This document shows positions 15,329 to 23,973 of a DNA stretch of 64,000 nucleotides, piece after piece. A model generated the notes under the pieces. That model was not told where the DNA came from. It worked only from the letters and a program-made list of their open reading frames with translations, and searched no databases. The stretch is from Butyrivibrio sp. YAB3001 (GTDB lineage: Bacteria; Bacillota; Clostridia; Lachnospirales; Lachnospiraceae). Numbering within the stretch: the first letter of the stretch is position 1; each line of letters begins with the position of its first letter. The stretch is taken from the NCBI RefSeq assembly GCF_900112195.1, contig NZ_FOKR01000012.1:1-64000 (forward strand). Direction: 5' to 3'. The position numbers were made by a program, and so were the translations under genes.

Positions 15329-16300
15329 ATGAAACTTGGAATAATTGGAACCGGAAGAATTGCAAAACGAGCAGTAAAGGAGCTGGGTGAAGTTGAAGGA
15401 ATAAGATTGCACGCAGTTTATAATCCTAATCTTTCTCATGCAAAAGAGTTTGCGCGGCAGGCTGGGGGCAGGATATCAGCAACTGATGATCTTGATGGCT
15501 TTCTTGATGCGGTTGATGCCGTGTATATAGCATCTCCTCATGAAAGCCACTATTTTTATGCAAAAAAAGCGCTTGAAGGTGGGATTCATGTTATCTGTGA
15601 AAAGCCAATGGCCTTCGAAGAAAGCAGGGCACGAGAGCTGTATGCTATAGCACAGTCCAAGAACTGTGTTTTGATGGAGGCTGTTAAGACTGCATATTGT
15701 CCGGGATTTAAAGAAATTGAAAGAGTGATTGAAAGTGGAACTATTGGCGAAGTGGTAGATGTCGAGGCAGCATTTACGAGATTAACAAGCATTGGATTAA
15801 GAGAACTGGAAGATGTTAAATATGGTGGGGCATTTACTGAGTTCGGGACATATACTCTTTTACCGATATTTAGATTCTTGGGAACTGAATATAAAGAAGT
15901 TGTATTTAACAGTGTCAAGGCTGATACAGGGGTGGATGGATACACTAAAGTTTTTTTGAATTATGATGAATCAATGGTAAAAATGGCACAATCCAAAACC
16001 GGACTGACTGTTAAAAGTGAAGGTCAGCTGCTGATATCGGGAACGAAGGGCTATTTAATTGTTCCATCCCCTTGGTGGCTAACGCGATATTTTGAAGTAA
16101 GATATGAAGATCCTACAATAATAAAGAAATATTATTGTGAATTTGAAGGAGATGGCTTGAGGTATGAATTTGGTGAGTTTTTCAAAAGAGTACAAGAAAA
16201 GGGATTGATGGTCAGTAAGGATTATGAACTTGAGATGGAGGAAGCGATTGCAAGAGCAGGGGTTTTTGAGAGGTTTTTGAAAACTAGACAGATGCTATAA
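15329..16300 (+). CDS. Gfo/Idh/MocA-family oxidoreductase
   Basis: The product is 323 residues from the chosen start. KLGIIGTGRIAKRAV forms the NAD(P)-binding loop, HVICEKPMAFEES holds the catalytic-lysine motif EKP, and the C-domain has YGGAFTEFGTYTLLP. It is closely similar to the oxidoreductase half of the 13075 fusion (shared SKTG..VKSEGQL..GTKGY and SPWWL blocks), so one arose from the other by tandem duplication. The ATG at 15329 is chosen by alignment to that paralogue; no good ribosome binding site is visible. The frame is open to a TTG at 15275, inside the repeat hairpin. It is predicted to reduce a sugar or sugar phosphate in the cluster pathway. Confidence 0.82.
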   Translation: MKLGIIGTGRIAKRAVKELGEVEGIRLHAVYNPNLSHAKEFARQAGGRISATDDLDGFLDAVDAVYIASPHESHYFYAKKALEGGIHVICEKPMAFEESRARELYAIAQSKNCVLMEAVKTAYCPGFKEIERVIESGTIGEVVDVEAAFTRLTSIGLRELEDVKYGGAFTEFGTYTLLPIFRFLGTEYKEVVFNSVKADTGVDGYTKVFLNYDESMVKMAQSKTGLTVKSEGQLLISGTKGYLIVPSPWWLTRYFEVRYEDPTIIKKYYCEFEGDGLRYEFGEFFKRVQEKGLMVSKDYELEMEEAIARAGVFERFLKTRQML

Positions 16301-16419
16301 ACCCAAGGACGAATGCAAATAATTCCTTTGCCTACTCTGCAAGATATGATATAGTTATCGGTGTTGGATGTATTATGGCAGTTCTTATAGAAGAACTATT
16401 GAAAATTTGGAGGAGTGGA

Positions 16420-16824
16420 ATGCTTAAACAGGTATCAATTTACGCAGAGAACAAGAAGGGATGCTTACAGAATATTACAGGGATCCTTCGTGAAAATGAT
16501 GTTAATATTCTTGGTTCAGTTACTAATGATTCAGCAGAGTATGGAATAATCAGAATGGTGGTTTCAGATCCTGAAAAGTGTATCGAGGTGTTAAAAAATG
16601 CCGGATATATCTGCAAGACCACATCTGTTCTTGCTGTTGAGTGTAGAGATGAAGTTGGTGCTTTGGATAAGATTCTTAAGACTCTTTATGAGAGCAATAT
16701 AAATGTTAATTACACTTATCTTTCTTTTAACAGAGAGACAGGACTTCCAATCATGGTAATGCACACTGATGAAGTCAATGCAGTAGAGAATATCCTTATC
16801 AATAAGGGATACAAGTGCGATTAA
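16420..16824 (+). CDS. Tandem ACT-domain protein
   Basis: The product is 134 residues made of two ACT domains (about 1-67 and 70-134). The first begins KQVSIYAENKKGCLQNITGI and the second VLAVECRDEVGALDKILKTL. ACT pairs bind amino acids and act as small sensors. The ATG at 16420 is chosen because ggagg (16409-16413) precedes it; an upstream ATG at 16375 lacks such a site. It is followed by a strong terminator and lies just before the leucine-pathway gene, so an amino-acid-sensing link is possible but not shown. Confidence 0.85.
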   Translation: MLKQVSIYAENKKGCLQNITGILRENDVNILGSVTNDSAEYGIIRMVVSDPEKCIEVLKNAGYICKTTSVLAVECRDEVGALDKILKTLYESNINVNYTYLSFNRETGLPIMVMHTDEVNAVENILINKGYKCD

Positions 16825-16847
16825 ATTGAATATTCTTATGTAATATA

Positions 16848-16886
16848 AGCCGTAGTAAATGGATTTTGCATTTGCTACGGCTTTTC
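16848..16886 (+). terminator. Rho-independent terminator
   Basis: agccgtag...aaat (16848-16860) pairs with attt...ctacggct (16870-16882), loop ggattttgc, followed by tttt. It ends the ACT-protein transcript. Confidence 0.9.
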
Positions 16887-17182
16887 TATATGTAGGAACT
16901 ACCATACTCTTTATTGTATATTAATTATAATCAATAAAAGTGATTAAATTCGCCATGATGTAATTGCTCAAAAATGTGCTATCATAATTATTATCAACAT
17001 TAAATGAACAAATTTATTATTTCTTAATCAAATTTTATCAAAATTTACGACTAAAATTAATATTTCATATTAAAAAAAATCAAGTTTATCCGAAATAGTA
17101 GATGAACATATAGCTTAGTAATGAGTAATTTTGAATAGTGACATAGCAGATCAAAAGCACATTTTAAAAGGGGAGCAATATT
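16887..17182 (+). other. AT-rich leader of the leuA-like gene
   Basis: About 300 bases, very AT-rich, with no gene. I looked for a T-box or attenuator (leucine codon run, paired hairpins with a T-tract) and saw none. Two near-direct repeats, aatcaaattt and tatcaaaattt, lie near 17026-17044. They could be binding sites for the AraC domain of the downstream protein, but this is only a suggestion. aagggg (about 17167) serves the start codon. Confidence 0.4.
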
Positions 17183-19174
17183 ATGAAGAATGCAGAGAAG
17201 TATGAACGTCAGTATTTTATGCCACCAAAACCAACTTATGACTGGGTAAAAAAAGACTACATCGATCATCCGCCTATCTGGTGCAGCGTTGACCTTCGCG
17301 ATGGAAACCAGGCACTCATTGAGCCTATGAGCCTTGATGAAAAGCTTGAGTTTTTTACCATGCTTGTTAAGCTCGGATTTAAAGAGATTGAAATAGGATT
17401 TCCTGCAGCTTCTGAGACAGAGTTTGAGTTTGCAAGAACCCTTATTGAGAAGAACATGATTCCTGACGATGTGACTGTACAGGTTCTTACCCAGGCCAGA
17501 GAACACATTATAAAAAGAACTTTTGAAGCTGTTAAAGGCGCTCCAAAGGCAATCATTCATCTTTATAATTCAACTTCAGTCGCTCAGCGCGAGCAGGTTT
17601 TCAAAAAGAGCAAAGAAGAAGTTATGAAGATAGCTGTTGATGGCGCAAAGCTTCTTGACAAGCTTGCAAAAGAGACAAATGGTAATTTCTCTTTTGAATA
17701 TTCACCTGAAAGCTTCCCGGGAACAGAAGTTGACTATGCTGTTGACGTATGCAACGCAGTTCTTGATGTTTGGAAACCCACCAAGGATAACAAAGTGGTA
17801 ATCAATATTCCGACAACTGTTGAAATAGCAATGCCACACGTATTTGCAACTCAGGTTGAGTATATCAGTAAGAACTTAAAATATCGTGAAGCGGTTACCC
17901 TTTCTCTTCATCCTCATAATGACAGAGGAAGCGGTGTCAGCGATGCTGAGCTTGGCTGTCTTGCAGGAGCTGACAGAATCGAGGGTACGCTTTTCGGAAA
18001 CGGAGAAAGAACAGGAAATGTTGATATAGTAACTCTTGCTATCAACATGTATTCCCACGGAGTTGATCCGGGGCTTGATTTTAGTCACATAGCTGAGATC
18101 GGTGAGACCTATGAAAGACTTACAAGAATGCGCATTTACGAGAGACAGCCTTATGCCGGACAGCTTGTTTTCACTGCTTTTTCAGGCTCTCATCAGGATG
18201 CTATATCCAAGGGCTTTGCATGGCATGAGCAAAAGAAAGACAAGGGTATCTGGTCAGTTCCTTATCTTCCAATTGACCCTAAGGATCTTGGAAGAGAGTA
18301 TGACGGCGATGTCATCAGAATCAACAGCCAGTCAGGAAAGGGCGGCGTAAGCTACATCTTAAAGACCAACTATGGAATGATGGTTCCAAAGGAGATGCAG
18401 GCAGACATCAGTTATACTATAAAAGATATTTCAGACAGAGAGCATGCTGAGCTTTCACCTGCAAGAATTTATCAGATATTTGAAGATAAGTATATTCATA
18501 ATGATAACATCTTTAAGATAACTGACTGTCATTTCAAACAGGTAGATGGAATTTTTGCGGAAGTTACTGTTTTACATGCGGAAAAAGAGCATGTTGTTGA
18601 GGCAAACGGTAATGGTCGTCTCGATGCGGTAAGCAATGCGATAAAACAGTATTTCAACGTAAGCTACGAGCTTTCAACCTATGAAGAGCATGCTCTTTCA
18701 AGAGGATCATCTTCCAAGGCCTGCACCTATGTGGGAATCACATGTAACGGCAAGAAGTTCTGGGGTGTTGGAATCGACGAAGATATTATCAAATCTTCTA
18801 TAAATGCTCTGGTTATAGCTGTAAATCAGATAGATGCGGTAAAAGAGACAAAGAACAGCAAGGATGAGCGTATAAACTCTATCATTAACTACATTCAGGA
18901 AAATTACCTGACAGTAACGCTTGATGACCTTTCACAGCAGTTTTATCTTTCTAAGCCATATCTTTCCAAGTACATCAAGGAAAAATCAGGTATGACCTTT
19001 GGAGAGAACGTTAAGCGCATCCGCCTCAATAAAGCAAGCACGCTTCTTCGCAACGGAAATATGAAAGTTGAGAAGGTTGCTGAGGCAGCAGGCTATCAGA
19101 ACGTTGAGCACTTTAACCGCCTATTTAAAAAGAAATATGGAATGACTCCGGTGCAATACCGCTGCAGTCGTTGA
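17183..19174 (+). CDS. leuA: 2-isopropylmalate synthase fused to an AraC-type DNA-binding domain
   Basis: The product is 663 residues. It condenses 2-oxoisovalerate with acetyl-CoA in the first committed step of leucine synthesis. Residues 1-~410 are the TIM-barrel catalytic domain: WCSVDLRDGNQALIEP, GFKEIEIGFPAASETEFEFA, and LSLHPHNDRGSGVSDAELG with the metal-binding HxH. Residues ~430-550 are the LeuA regulatory domain, where leucine normally binds. Residues 563-663 are unexpected: a full AraC HTH domain (FYLSKPYLSKYIKEKSGMTF, AAGYQNVEHFNRLFKKKYGM). The frame is continuous, so this is a real fusion and not a sequencing join. It stands alone between terminators. It could act as a leucine-sensing enzyme-regulator. 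Confidence 0.9.
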   Translation: MKNAEKYERQYFMPPKPTYDWVKKDYIDHPPIWCSVDLRDGNQALIEPMSLDEKLEFFTMLVKLGFKEIEIGFPAASETEFEFARTLIEKNMIPDDVTVQVLTQAREHIIKRTFEAVKGAPKAIIHLYNSTSVAQREQVFKKSKEEVMKIAVDGAKLLDKLAKETNGNFSFEYSPESFPGTEVDYAVDVCNAVLDVWKPTKDNKVVINIPTTVEIAMPHVFATQVEYISKNLKYREAVTLSLHPHNDRGSGVSDAELGCLAGADRIEGTLFGNGERTGNVDIVTLAINMYSHGVDPGLDFSHIAEIGETYERLTRMRIYERQPYAGQLVFTAFSGSHQDAISKGFAWHEQKKDKGIWSVPYLPIDPKDLGREYDGDVIRINSQSGKGGVSYILKTNYGMMVPKEMQADISYTIKDISDREHAELSPARIYQIFEDKYIHNDNIFKITDCHFKQVDGIFAEVTVLHAEKEHVVEANGNGRLDAVSNAIKQYFNVSYELSTYEEHALSRGSSSKACTYVGITCNGKKFWGVGIDEDIIKSSINALVIAVNQIDAVKETKNSKDERINSIINYIQENYLTVTLDDLSQQFYLSKPYLSKYIKEKSGMTFGENVKRIRLNKASTLLRNGNMKVEKVAEAAGYQNVEHFNRLFKKKYGMTPVQYRCSR

Positions 19175-19202
19175 GATTAAAAAACTGAATCATTTTCTCG
19201 CG

Positions 19203-19229
19203 AAATGCGCAGCGTGGTGCGCATTTTTT
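19203..19229 (+). terminator. Rho-independent terminator 1 after leuA
   Basis: aaatgcgc (19203-19210) pairs with gcgcattt (19219-19226), followed by a T-run. Loop agcgtggt. Confidence 0.85.
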
Positions 19230-19244
19230 GTCTGAACAGTAACG

Positions 19245-19276
19245 AAAAGCTGCCTTTAACAAAAGGTGGCTTTTTT
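19245..19276 (+). terminator. Rho-independent terminator 2 after leuA
   Basis: aaaagctgccttt (19245-19257) pairs along its length with aaaggtggctttt (19262-19274), with two G-U pairs, followed by tt. It is a tandem backup to the terminator 40 bases upstream. Confidence 0.82.
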
Positions 19277-19303
19277 CCATGATAGCAATCTATGGGTTGT
19301 ATA

Positions 19304-19312
19304 TGATATAAT
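19304..19312 (+). promoter_or_regulatory. Extended -10 promoter
   Basis: tgatataat (TG-N-TATAAT) lies just after the tandem terminators and about 105 bases before the FAD dehydrogenase start. No clear -35 box is present, as is common with extended -10 promoters. It probably starts the three-gene unit 19418-23699. Confidence 0.55.
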
Positions 19313-19347
19313 AGAGTGCTTATGAGTTGATTTGCTGTTTTGTAAGA

Positions 19348-19400
19348 ACAGAAATGCGCAAATTTTTACTGGAGCGAGCTGATAGCGAGTGAACAGTAGA
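19348..19400. repeat. Member of the acagaaa...ttactg...cagt intergenic repeat family
   Basis: acagaaatgcgc, then ttactg (19366-19371) and cagta (19394-19398), match the order of conserved blocks in the copies at 39619 and 60827. Here the loop is gagcgagctgatagcgag-like instead of a CGT-rich loop. It lies in the 5' leader of the FAD dehydrogenase gene. Confidence 0.4.
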
Positions 19401-19417
19401 GCATATGGAGGTTTTAT

Positions 19418-20821
19418 ATGGCTAATAATTTAGATGTTATCATTATTGGAGCAGGTCCGGGCGGTATTTTTTGCGCCTATGAGTTAATGGAAAAGAGACC
19501 TGATCTCAAGGTACTTATAATAGAAAAAGGACGTTCAATTGAAAAGAGAAACTGTCCTAAGCGTGTTACCAAGACCTGCGCAGGTTGCAAGCCTTGTTCA
19601 ATAACTACAGGTTTTGCTGGCGCCGGCGCGTTTTCCGATGGTAAGCTTTCTCTTTCTCCTGATGTAGGTGGAACACTTCCTGAGATATTGGGATATGACG
19701 AGGCAACAAAGCTTATTCATGAATCTGATGAAATTTATCTTAAGTTTGGCGCAGACAAGAACGTTTATGGTGTGGATAAAGAGGCTGAGATACGCGAAAT
19801 CCGCAGAAAAGCAATCAATGCAAATCTTAAGCTGGTTGAGTGCCCGATAAGGCACCTTGGCACTGAGGAAGGTTATAAGATTTATTCCAAGCTTCAGCAG
19901 CACATTTTAGATAAAGGTGTAGAGATTCAGTTTAACACAATGGTAACAGAGATCATTGTTGAAGATGGCGTTGCCAAGGGAGTTACAACTGATAAGGGCG
20001 AGAGCTTTTTTGCCAAGGAGATAGTAAGCGCAGTAGGAAGAGAAGGCGCTGACTGGTTCAAGGACAAGTGCGAGGAAATCGGAATAGAGACAAAGCCCGG
20101 AACTGTAGATGTGGGAGTTCGTGTGGAAGTCCGTGATGAAGTAATGCAGTTTCTTAATGAGAACCTCTATGAAGCCAAGCTCATATATCACACACCTACT
20201 TTTGATGATAAGGTGCGTACATTCTGTACCAATCCATCAGGAGAAGTTGCAACCGAATACTATGAGAACGGTCTTGCAGTTGTAAATGGCCATGCCTATA
20301 AGGGAAAAGAATTTAAGACTAACAATACCAACTTTGCTCTTTTGGTGTCAAAGAACTTCACAAAGCCTTTCAAGACACCTATCGAGTATGGTAAGAAGAT
20401 TGCAGAGCTTTCAAACATGCTCTGTGGCGGAAAAATCCTGGTTCAGACCTATGGCGATTTCAGACGAGGCAGAAGAACTACTGAAGAGCGTCTTTGCAGA
20501 AATAACCTTATTCCTACACTTAAGGATGCTGTGCCCGGAGATCTTTCACTGGTATTTCCACATAGAATAATGGTGGATCTTGACGAGATGATTCAGGCCC
20601 TTGACAAGGTTACACCAGGTATTGCATCAGATGAGACACTTTTGTACGGTGTTGAGGTAAAATTCTATTCCAATAAAGTTATCGTAAATAAGGACTTTGA
20701 GACCAGCATAAAGGGGCTCAGAGCAATTGGTGACGGAGCAGGAGTAACAAGGGGACTTCAGCAGGCAAGCGCAAACGGAATCAGCGTTGCCCGCAGCATA
20801 ATTAAGAAATTTGAGGAATAA
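19418..20821 (+). CDS. FAD-dependent dehydrogenase (COG2509-like)
   Basis: The product is 467 residues of an uncharacterised flavoprotein family widespread in Firmicutes. The N-terminus LDVIIIGAGPGGIFCAYELM is a dinucleotide-binding fold, followed by IEKGRSIEKRNCPK and a cysteine pair in KTCAGCKPCS. A GAGAFSDGKLSLSP block and the C-terminal GLRAIGDGAGVTRGLQQASA FAD-contact motif complete the family pattern. ggagg precedes the ATG. It probably reduces an unsaturated or quinone-like substrate; no substrate is known. Only one base separates it from the GTG start of the next gene. Confidence 0.85.
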   Translation: MANNLDVIIIGAGPGGIFCAYELMEKRPDLKVLIIEKGRSIEKRNCPKRVTKTCAGCKPCSITTGFAGAGAFSDGKLSLSPDVGGTLPEILGYDEATKLIHESDEIYLKFGADKNVYGVDKEAEIREIRRKAINANLKLVECPIRHLGTEEGYKIYSKLQQHILDKGVEIQFNTMVTEIIVEDGVAKGVTTDKGESFFAKEIVSAVGREGADWFKDKCEEIGIETKPGTVDVGVRVEVRDEVMQFLNENLYEAKLIYHTPTFDDKVRTFCTNPSGEVATEYYENGLAVVNGHAYKGKEFKTNNTNFALLVSKNFTKPFKTPIEYGKKIAELSNMLCGGKILVQTYGDFRRGRRTTEERLCRNNLIPTLKDAVPGDLSLVFPHRIMVDLDEMIQALDKVTPGIASDETLLYGVEVKFYSNKVIVNKDFETSIKGLRAIGDGAGVTRGLQQASANGISVARSIIKKFEE

Positions 20822-20822
20822 T

Positions 20823-21890
20823 GTGAAAAGATATAGAAAGATTGCGGCATGGCTGATGATATGCGCCATGCTCGCAGCAAATATTTCAGGATGTGGTTTT
20901 TCTGAGGATGAATACAAGATTGTTTTTACCACAGGATTCAAGCATGATGAAGTATTTAGGATAGAGACTTCAGTATGTACAATACAGGAGCTTATGACAT
21001 ATCTTGTAAACACTCAGAATGGCTATGAGAGCACTTTTGGCGCGGGAATATGGGATGTTCAGACAGAGGATTCCACTGTGGGGGCAAGACTTAAGGAATC
21101 TGTTCTTGCCAAAGTTGCGCAGGTCAAGGCGATGAATCTTTTGGCGGCTCAGATGGAGATATCCTTAACTGATGAGGAAATCCAGAAGGCAGACAGCGCA
21201 GCGGCTGAGTATTATGCAACTTTATCACCGCAGGATATAGACGCGATGCATGGAGCTACGCAGGATACAATTGCCCAGATTTATTCGGAATATGCCCTGG
21301 CTGAAAAGCTTTACGACTATATAATTCGTGACATCAATCCGGAGATAAGCGATGATGAGGCGAGGACCATAACGGTTGAGCAGATAATGCTAAAGACTTA
21401 TTCCCTCGATGCTTCCGGTGAGAAAGTTCCATATAAAGAAGCAGCCAAGGGTACAGTCCTTGCAAAGATGAGAAGCATAAAGAATCAGCTGATTGATGGC
21501 GCAAGCTTTGAAGAGCTGATGGATACTTATAATGAAGCGGATGAGAGAACTCTTTCTTTTGGTAAAGGAATCATGCCTGAAAACTATGAGAAGGCTGCCT
21601 TCAATCTGGGGAATGGCGAGGTCAGCAGTATTGTAGAGATTCCGGATGGATATTGCATCATTAAGTGCATCAGCACATTTAACAGGGATGAGACAGAGTA
21701 CAACAAAGTTAAGATCGTCGCTCAAAGAAAGAGGGAAGTTTTTGGGCAGCAGTATGACGACTTTGTTGCGACTTTGACAAAAGAGCTTAATCAGGAGCTT
21801 TGGGATTCCATAGAAGTTACTTCGTATGAAGGAGAGAAAACTTCTTCGCTTTGGGAGGTCTTTAATAAAAGTTTTGGGGAGAAAAGATAA
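20823..21890 (+). CDS. Parvulin-type peptidyl-prolyl isomerase lipoprotein (PrsA/SurA-like)
   Basis: The product is about 355 residues. The N-terminus is a signal peptide with a lipobox-like ANISGC near residue 24, so it is anchored outside the membrane. A SurA-N-like helical region follows. Residues about 185-290 (VEQIMLKTYSL, ASFEELMDTYNEADERT, FGKGIMPENYEKAAFNLGNG) match a parvulin rotamase domain. It should help fold secreted proteins. The GTG at 20823 is chosen because gagga (20813-20817) lies 5 bases upstream, placing it immediately after the previous stop. A TTG at 20811 would overlap that gene. The stop abuts the next ATG. Confidence 0.8.
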   Translation: MKRYRKIAAWLMICAMLAANISGCGFSEDEYKIVFTTGFKHDEVFRIETSVCTIQELMTYLVNTQNGYESTFGAGIWDVQTEDSTVGARLKESVLAKVAQVKAMNLLAAQMEISLTDEEIQKADSAAAEYYATLSPQDIDAMHGATQDTIAQIYSEYALAEKLYDYIIRDINPEISDDEARTITVEQIMLKTYSLDASGEKVPYKEAAKGTVLAKMRSIKNQLIDGASFEELMDTYNEADERTLSFGKGIMPENYEKAAFNLGNGEVSSIVEIPDGYCIIKCISTFNRDETEYNKVKIVAQRKREVFGQQYDDFVATLTKELNQELWDSIEVTSYEGEKTSSLWEVFNKSFGEKR

Positions 21891-23699
21891 ATGGTAGACG
21901 TGGCAGTCATTGTTTTATCAGCTGCGGTTTTTATTGCAGTCATTTTGGGAGTTGCAGTAAATCAGGACAACCGTGAAAAGTGGGTTGGTGTTACTTTTCT
22001 TGCGGCTGCGATTGGAGGAATATGCCTCTATGGCGCAGCATATTCTGAGGATACAAGCTTTGCAGTTGCGATCTTAAAGACAGTTATCGATGTTGGTAAG
22101 ATGTTTGGTGGCGCTAATAACGCTGCGGTTTTCCAAAAGATTGTAGGCGAGAATTCACCATGGATGACAGCCTTTTGGATAATTCATTTTCTTGCGTATT
22201 ATTCAATGGCAAGCGCAATAATAATGGCTGTTGCCAAGACAACCCTCAAGAAGATAAGGGGATGGTTCCTTAGAATAAATGATATCGACCTTGTCTTTGG
22301 AATAAATGATAATTCGATTGCTTATGGTCGAAACCTCTCAGGGAAAAAGAAAACTTCCATTGTTTATGTGGGAAAAGAAGCATCAAGTCATGAGGCTGAG
22401 ATAAGACAGATGGGCGGCCTTTTGTATACAGACAGCGATGCGGTTCATCCAAGTGGTAAGTTTTTGAAAAGACTCTCGATAAAGAGAGGCAAGGGAAAAT
22501 TCAGGGTAAGCGCACTTTCCAAGAATATTGATGCAAATATCGAATATGCCATGAACATGCTTGGGACACTTGAAAAGGCTAAGATTAAACCTTCTCAGAC
22601 AGAACTTATTCTTTTGGGAAAAGAAGAACAGAACGGTTCGAAACTTCAGGCTCTTGGTGACTATTATGGTTATGGTTCTGTAAGGGTTTTTGATAAACCG
22701 GAACTTATCGCGAGACTTCTGATGCAGGAATATCCTATCTGTGATGCAATTTCTTTTGATGATAATGCAAGGGCATTAGAAGATACTGATATCTTGCTTG
22801 TTGGATTTGGAAGAAAAGGTCAGGAAGTTCTGAAAAAACTTGTTGCAAATGGTCAGTTTGAAGGCAGCAGCTTTAAGGTAACTATATTTGATGCAAATTG
22901 CAAAAATACTGATGGCTTTTTTGCTGCTAAGTATGAGACACTTCTTGAAAACTACAATATAGACTTCCAGGCTTATGATGGAAGAAGCAGGGCGTTTACT
23001 CAGTTCCTCACAGAAAATATCAGTAAGCTTAAATATATCGTAATTGCGGTTGGCGATGAAAAAGTTGGACGTGAGATTGCCCTTGGCATAATTGATTACA
23101 TGGTGGAATGCGATATTCATTTGCCTGTATATCAGTGCTGCACAGACAGTGTTGTCAAATATAGTGGTGATAACATCCCTGAGAAACACGATATTTACGA
23201 GACGGATATTCTTTACGACGGAAAAATGGATGATCTTGCAAAGAAGCTTAATCATTATTATTGCAGATCTGATGAGACACAGGAAGAATCCTGGGCACAG
23301 TGTAACTACTTTAACCGTATGAGTTCAAGAGCGAGTGCGGACTTTTTGTCATCATACCTTAGAAGAGTCGGACTATCAGGGAAAAGCGAGATCTCAGACG
23401 CTATGATGGAGAACCTTGCAAAGACAGAGCATCTAAGGTGGTGCGCATTTCATTATTCTTTTGGTTATAGATGTATGGAGAAAAAGATAATTGATGAGCG
23501 TGCTGAAATGTACAAAAAAGATCCATCTGTCAGAATAACGAAGGATACGAGAAACAGGCTTCATGCATGTCTGATTCCGTGGGATGATCTGGACTGGCTC
23601 TCGGAGTTTGAGAGTGGTATCAGGGGGAAGGACATCGATTATAAGCAGATGGATAGGGATAACGTAAATGTCATCTTCAACCTTATGAAGAAAGGGTGA
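21891..23699 (+). CDS. Membrane protein with TrkA-N-like and RyR domains
   Basis: The product is 602 residues. It has three probable membrane helices (about 3-25, 32-51, 90-116), then cytosolic nucleotide-binding-like folds: DIDLVFGINDNSIAYGRNL near residue 135 and DILLVGFGRKGQEVLKKL near 299, the latter with a GxGxxG loop as in TrkA/RCK domains. The end (about 505-600; EHLRWCAFHYSFGYR, DTRNRLHACLIPWDDL) resembles the RyR domain of ryanodine receptors, which also occurs in bacteria. Its ATG directly follows the previous stop. A gated channel or nucleotide sensor is possible, but the function is unknown. Confidence 0.72.
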   Translation: MVDVAVIVLSAAVFIAVILGVAVNQDNREKWVGVTFLAAAIGGICLYGAAYSEDTSFAVAILKTVIDVGKMFGGANNAAVFQKIVGENSPWMTAFWIIHFLAYYSMASAIIMAVAKTTLKKIRGWFLRINDIDLVFGINDNSIAYGRNLSGKKKTSIVYVGKEASSHEAEIRQMGGLLYTDSDAVHPSGKFLKRLSIKRGKGKFRVSALSKNIDANIEYAMNMLGTLEKAKIKPSQTELILLGKEEQNGSKLQALGDYYGYGSVRVFDKPELIARLLMQEYPICDAISFDDNARALEDTDILLVGFGRKGQEVLKKLVANGQFEGSSFKVTIFDANCKNTDGFFAAKYETLLENYNIDFQAYDGRSRAFTQFLTENISKLKYIVIAVGDEKVGREIALGIIDYMVECDIHLPVYQCCTDSVVKYSGDNIPEKHDIYETDILYDGKMDDLAKKLNHYYCRSDETQEESWAQCNYFNRMSSRASADFLSSYLRRVGLSGKSEISDAMMENLAKTEHLRWCAFHYSFGYRCMEKKIIDERAEMYKKDPSVRITKDTRNRLHACLIPWDDLDWLSEFESGIRGKDIDYKQMDRDNVNVIFNLMKKG

Positions 23700-23720
23700 T
23701 GGGGTAGGTGCATTGGAGGA

Positions 23721-23900
23721 TATAAGCGCATGGATTCAGGAATGCTTGTGGTCGTCTGCGCGGTGATTTACTAAAACTCTAAATCTAAGGAAGGTCTCCT
23801 CTCAGCGCTGTTCGAAACAGTCGACCTTCCTTAGATTTCTCGTTTTGTAAATCATCCTGCTCGTCCGAGAACTGCGCATTTCTGAATTCATGCGCTTATA
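23721..23900. repeat. Palindromic MITE-like element, copy A
   Basis: This 180-base element is bounded by terminal inverted repeats (23721-23744 and 23877-23900, 22 of 24 bases complementary). Inside, gatttac (23765-23771) pairs with gtaaatc (23847-23853). A perfect 16-bp stem pairs aaatctaaggaaggtc (23781-23796) with gaccttccttagattt (23823-23838). Its loop holds a mini-hairpin ctgtt/aacag. An inverted copy lies at 28543-28712. It sits between the RyR-domain gene and that gene's probable terminator. No coding capacity. Confidence 0.85.
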
Positions 23901-23937
23901 TTGTTCCACACAACTGCATAGGGTGATGGTTGAGTTG

Positions 23938-23973
23938 GCTCCGGAGTAAATGAATTTACTCGGGGGCTTTTTT
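23938..23973 (+). terminator. Rho-independent terminator
   Basis: gctccggagtaaa (23938-23950) pairs with tttactcgggggc (23955-23967) with one mismatch, followed by tttttt. It is about 240 bases past the RyR-domain gene, with the palindromic element between, so it is likely that gene's terminator displaced by the insertion. Confidence 0.8.

Noticed and set aside
16887..17182. T-box or leucine attenuator in front of the leuA-like gene
   Set aside because: No run of leucine codons, no antiterminator/terminator hairpin pair and no T-box consensus; the region is only AT-rich.
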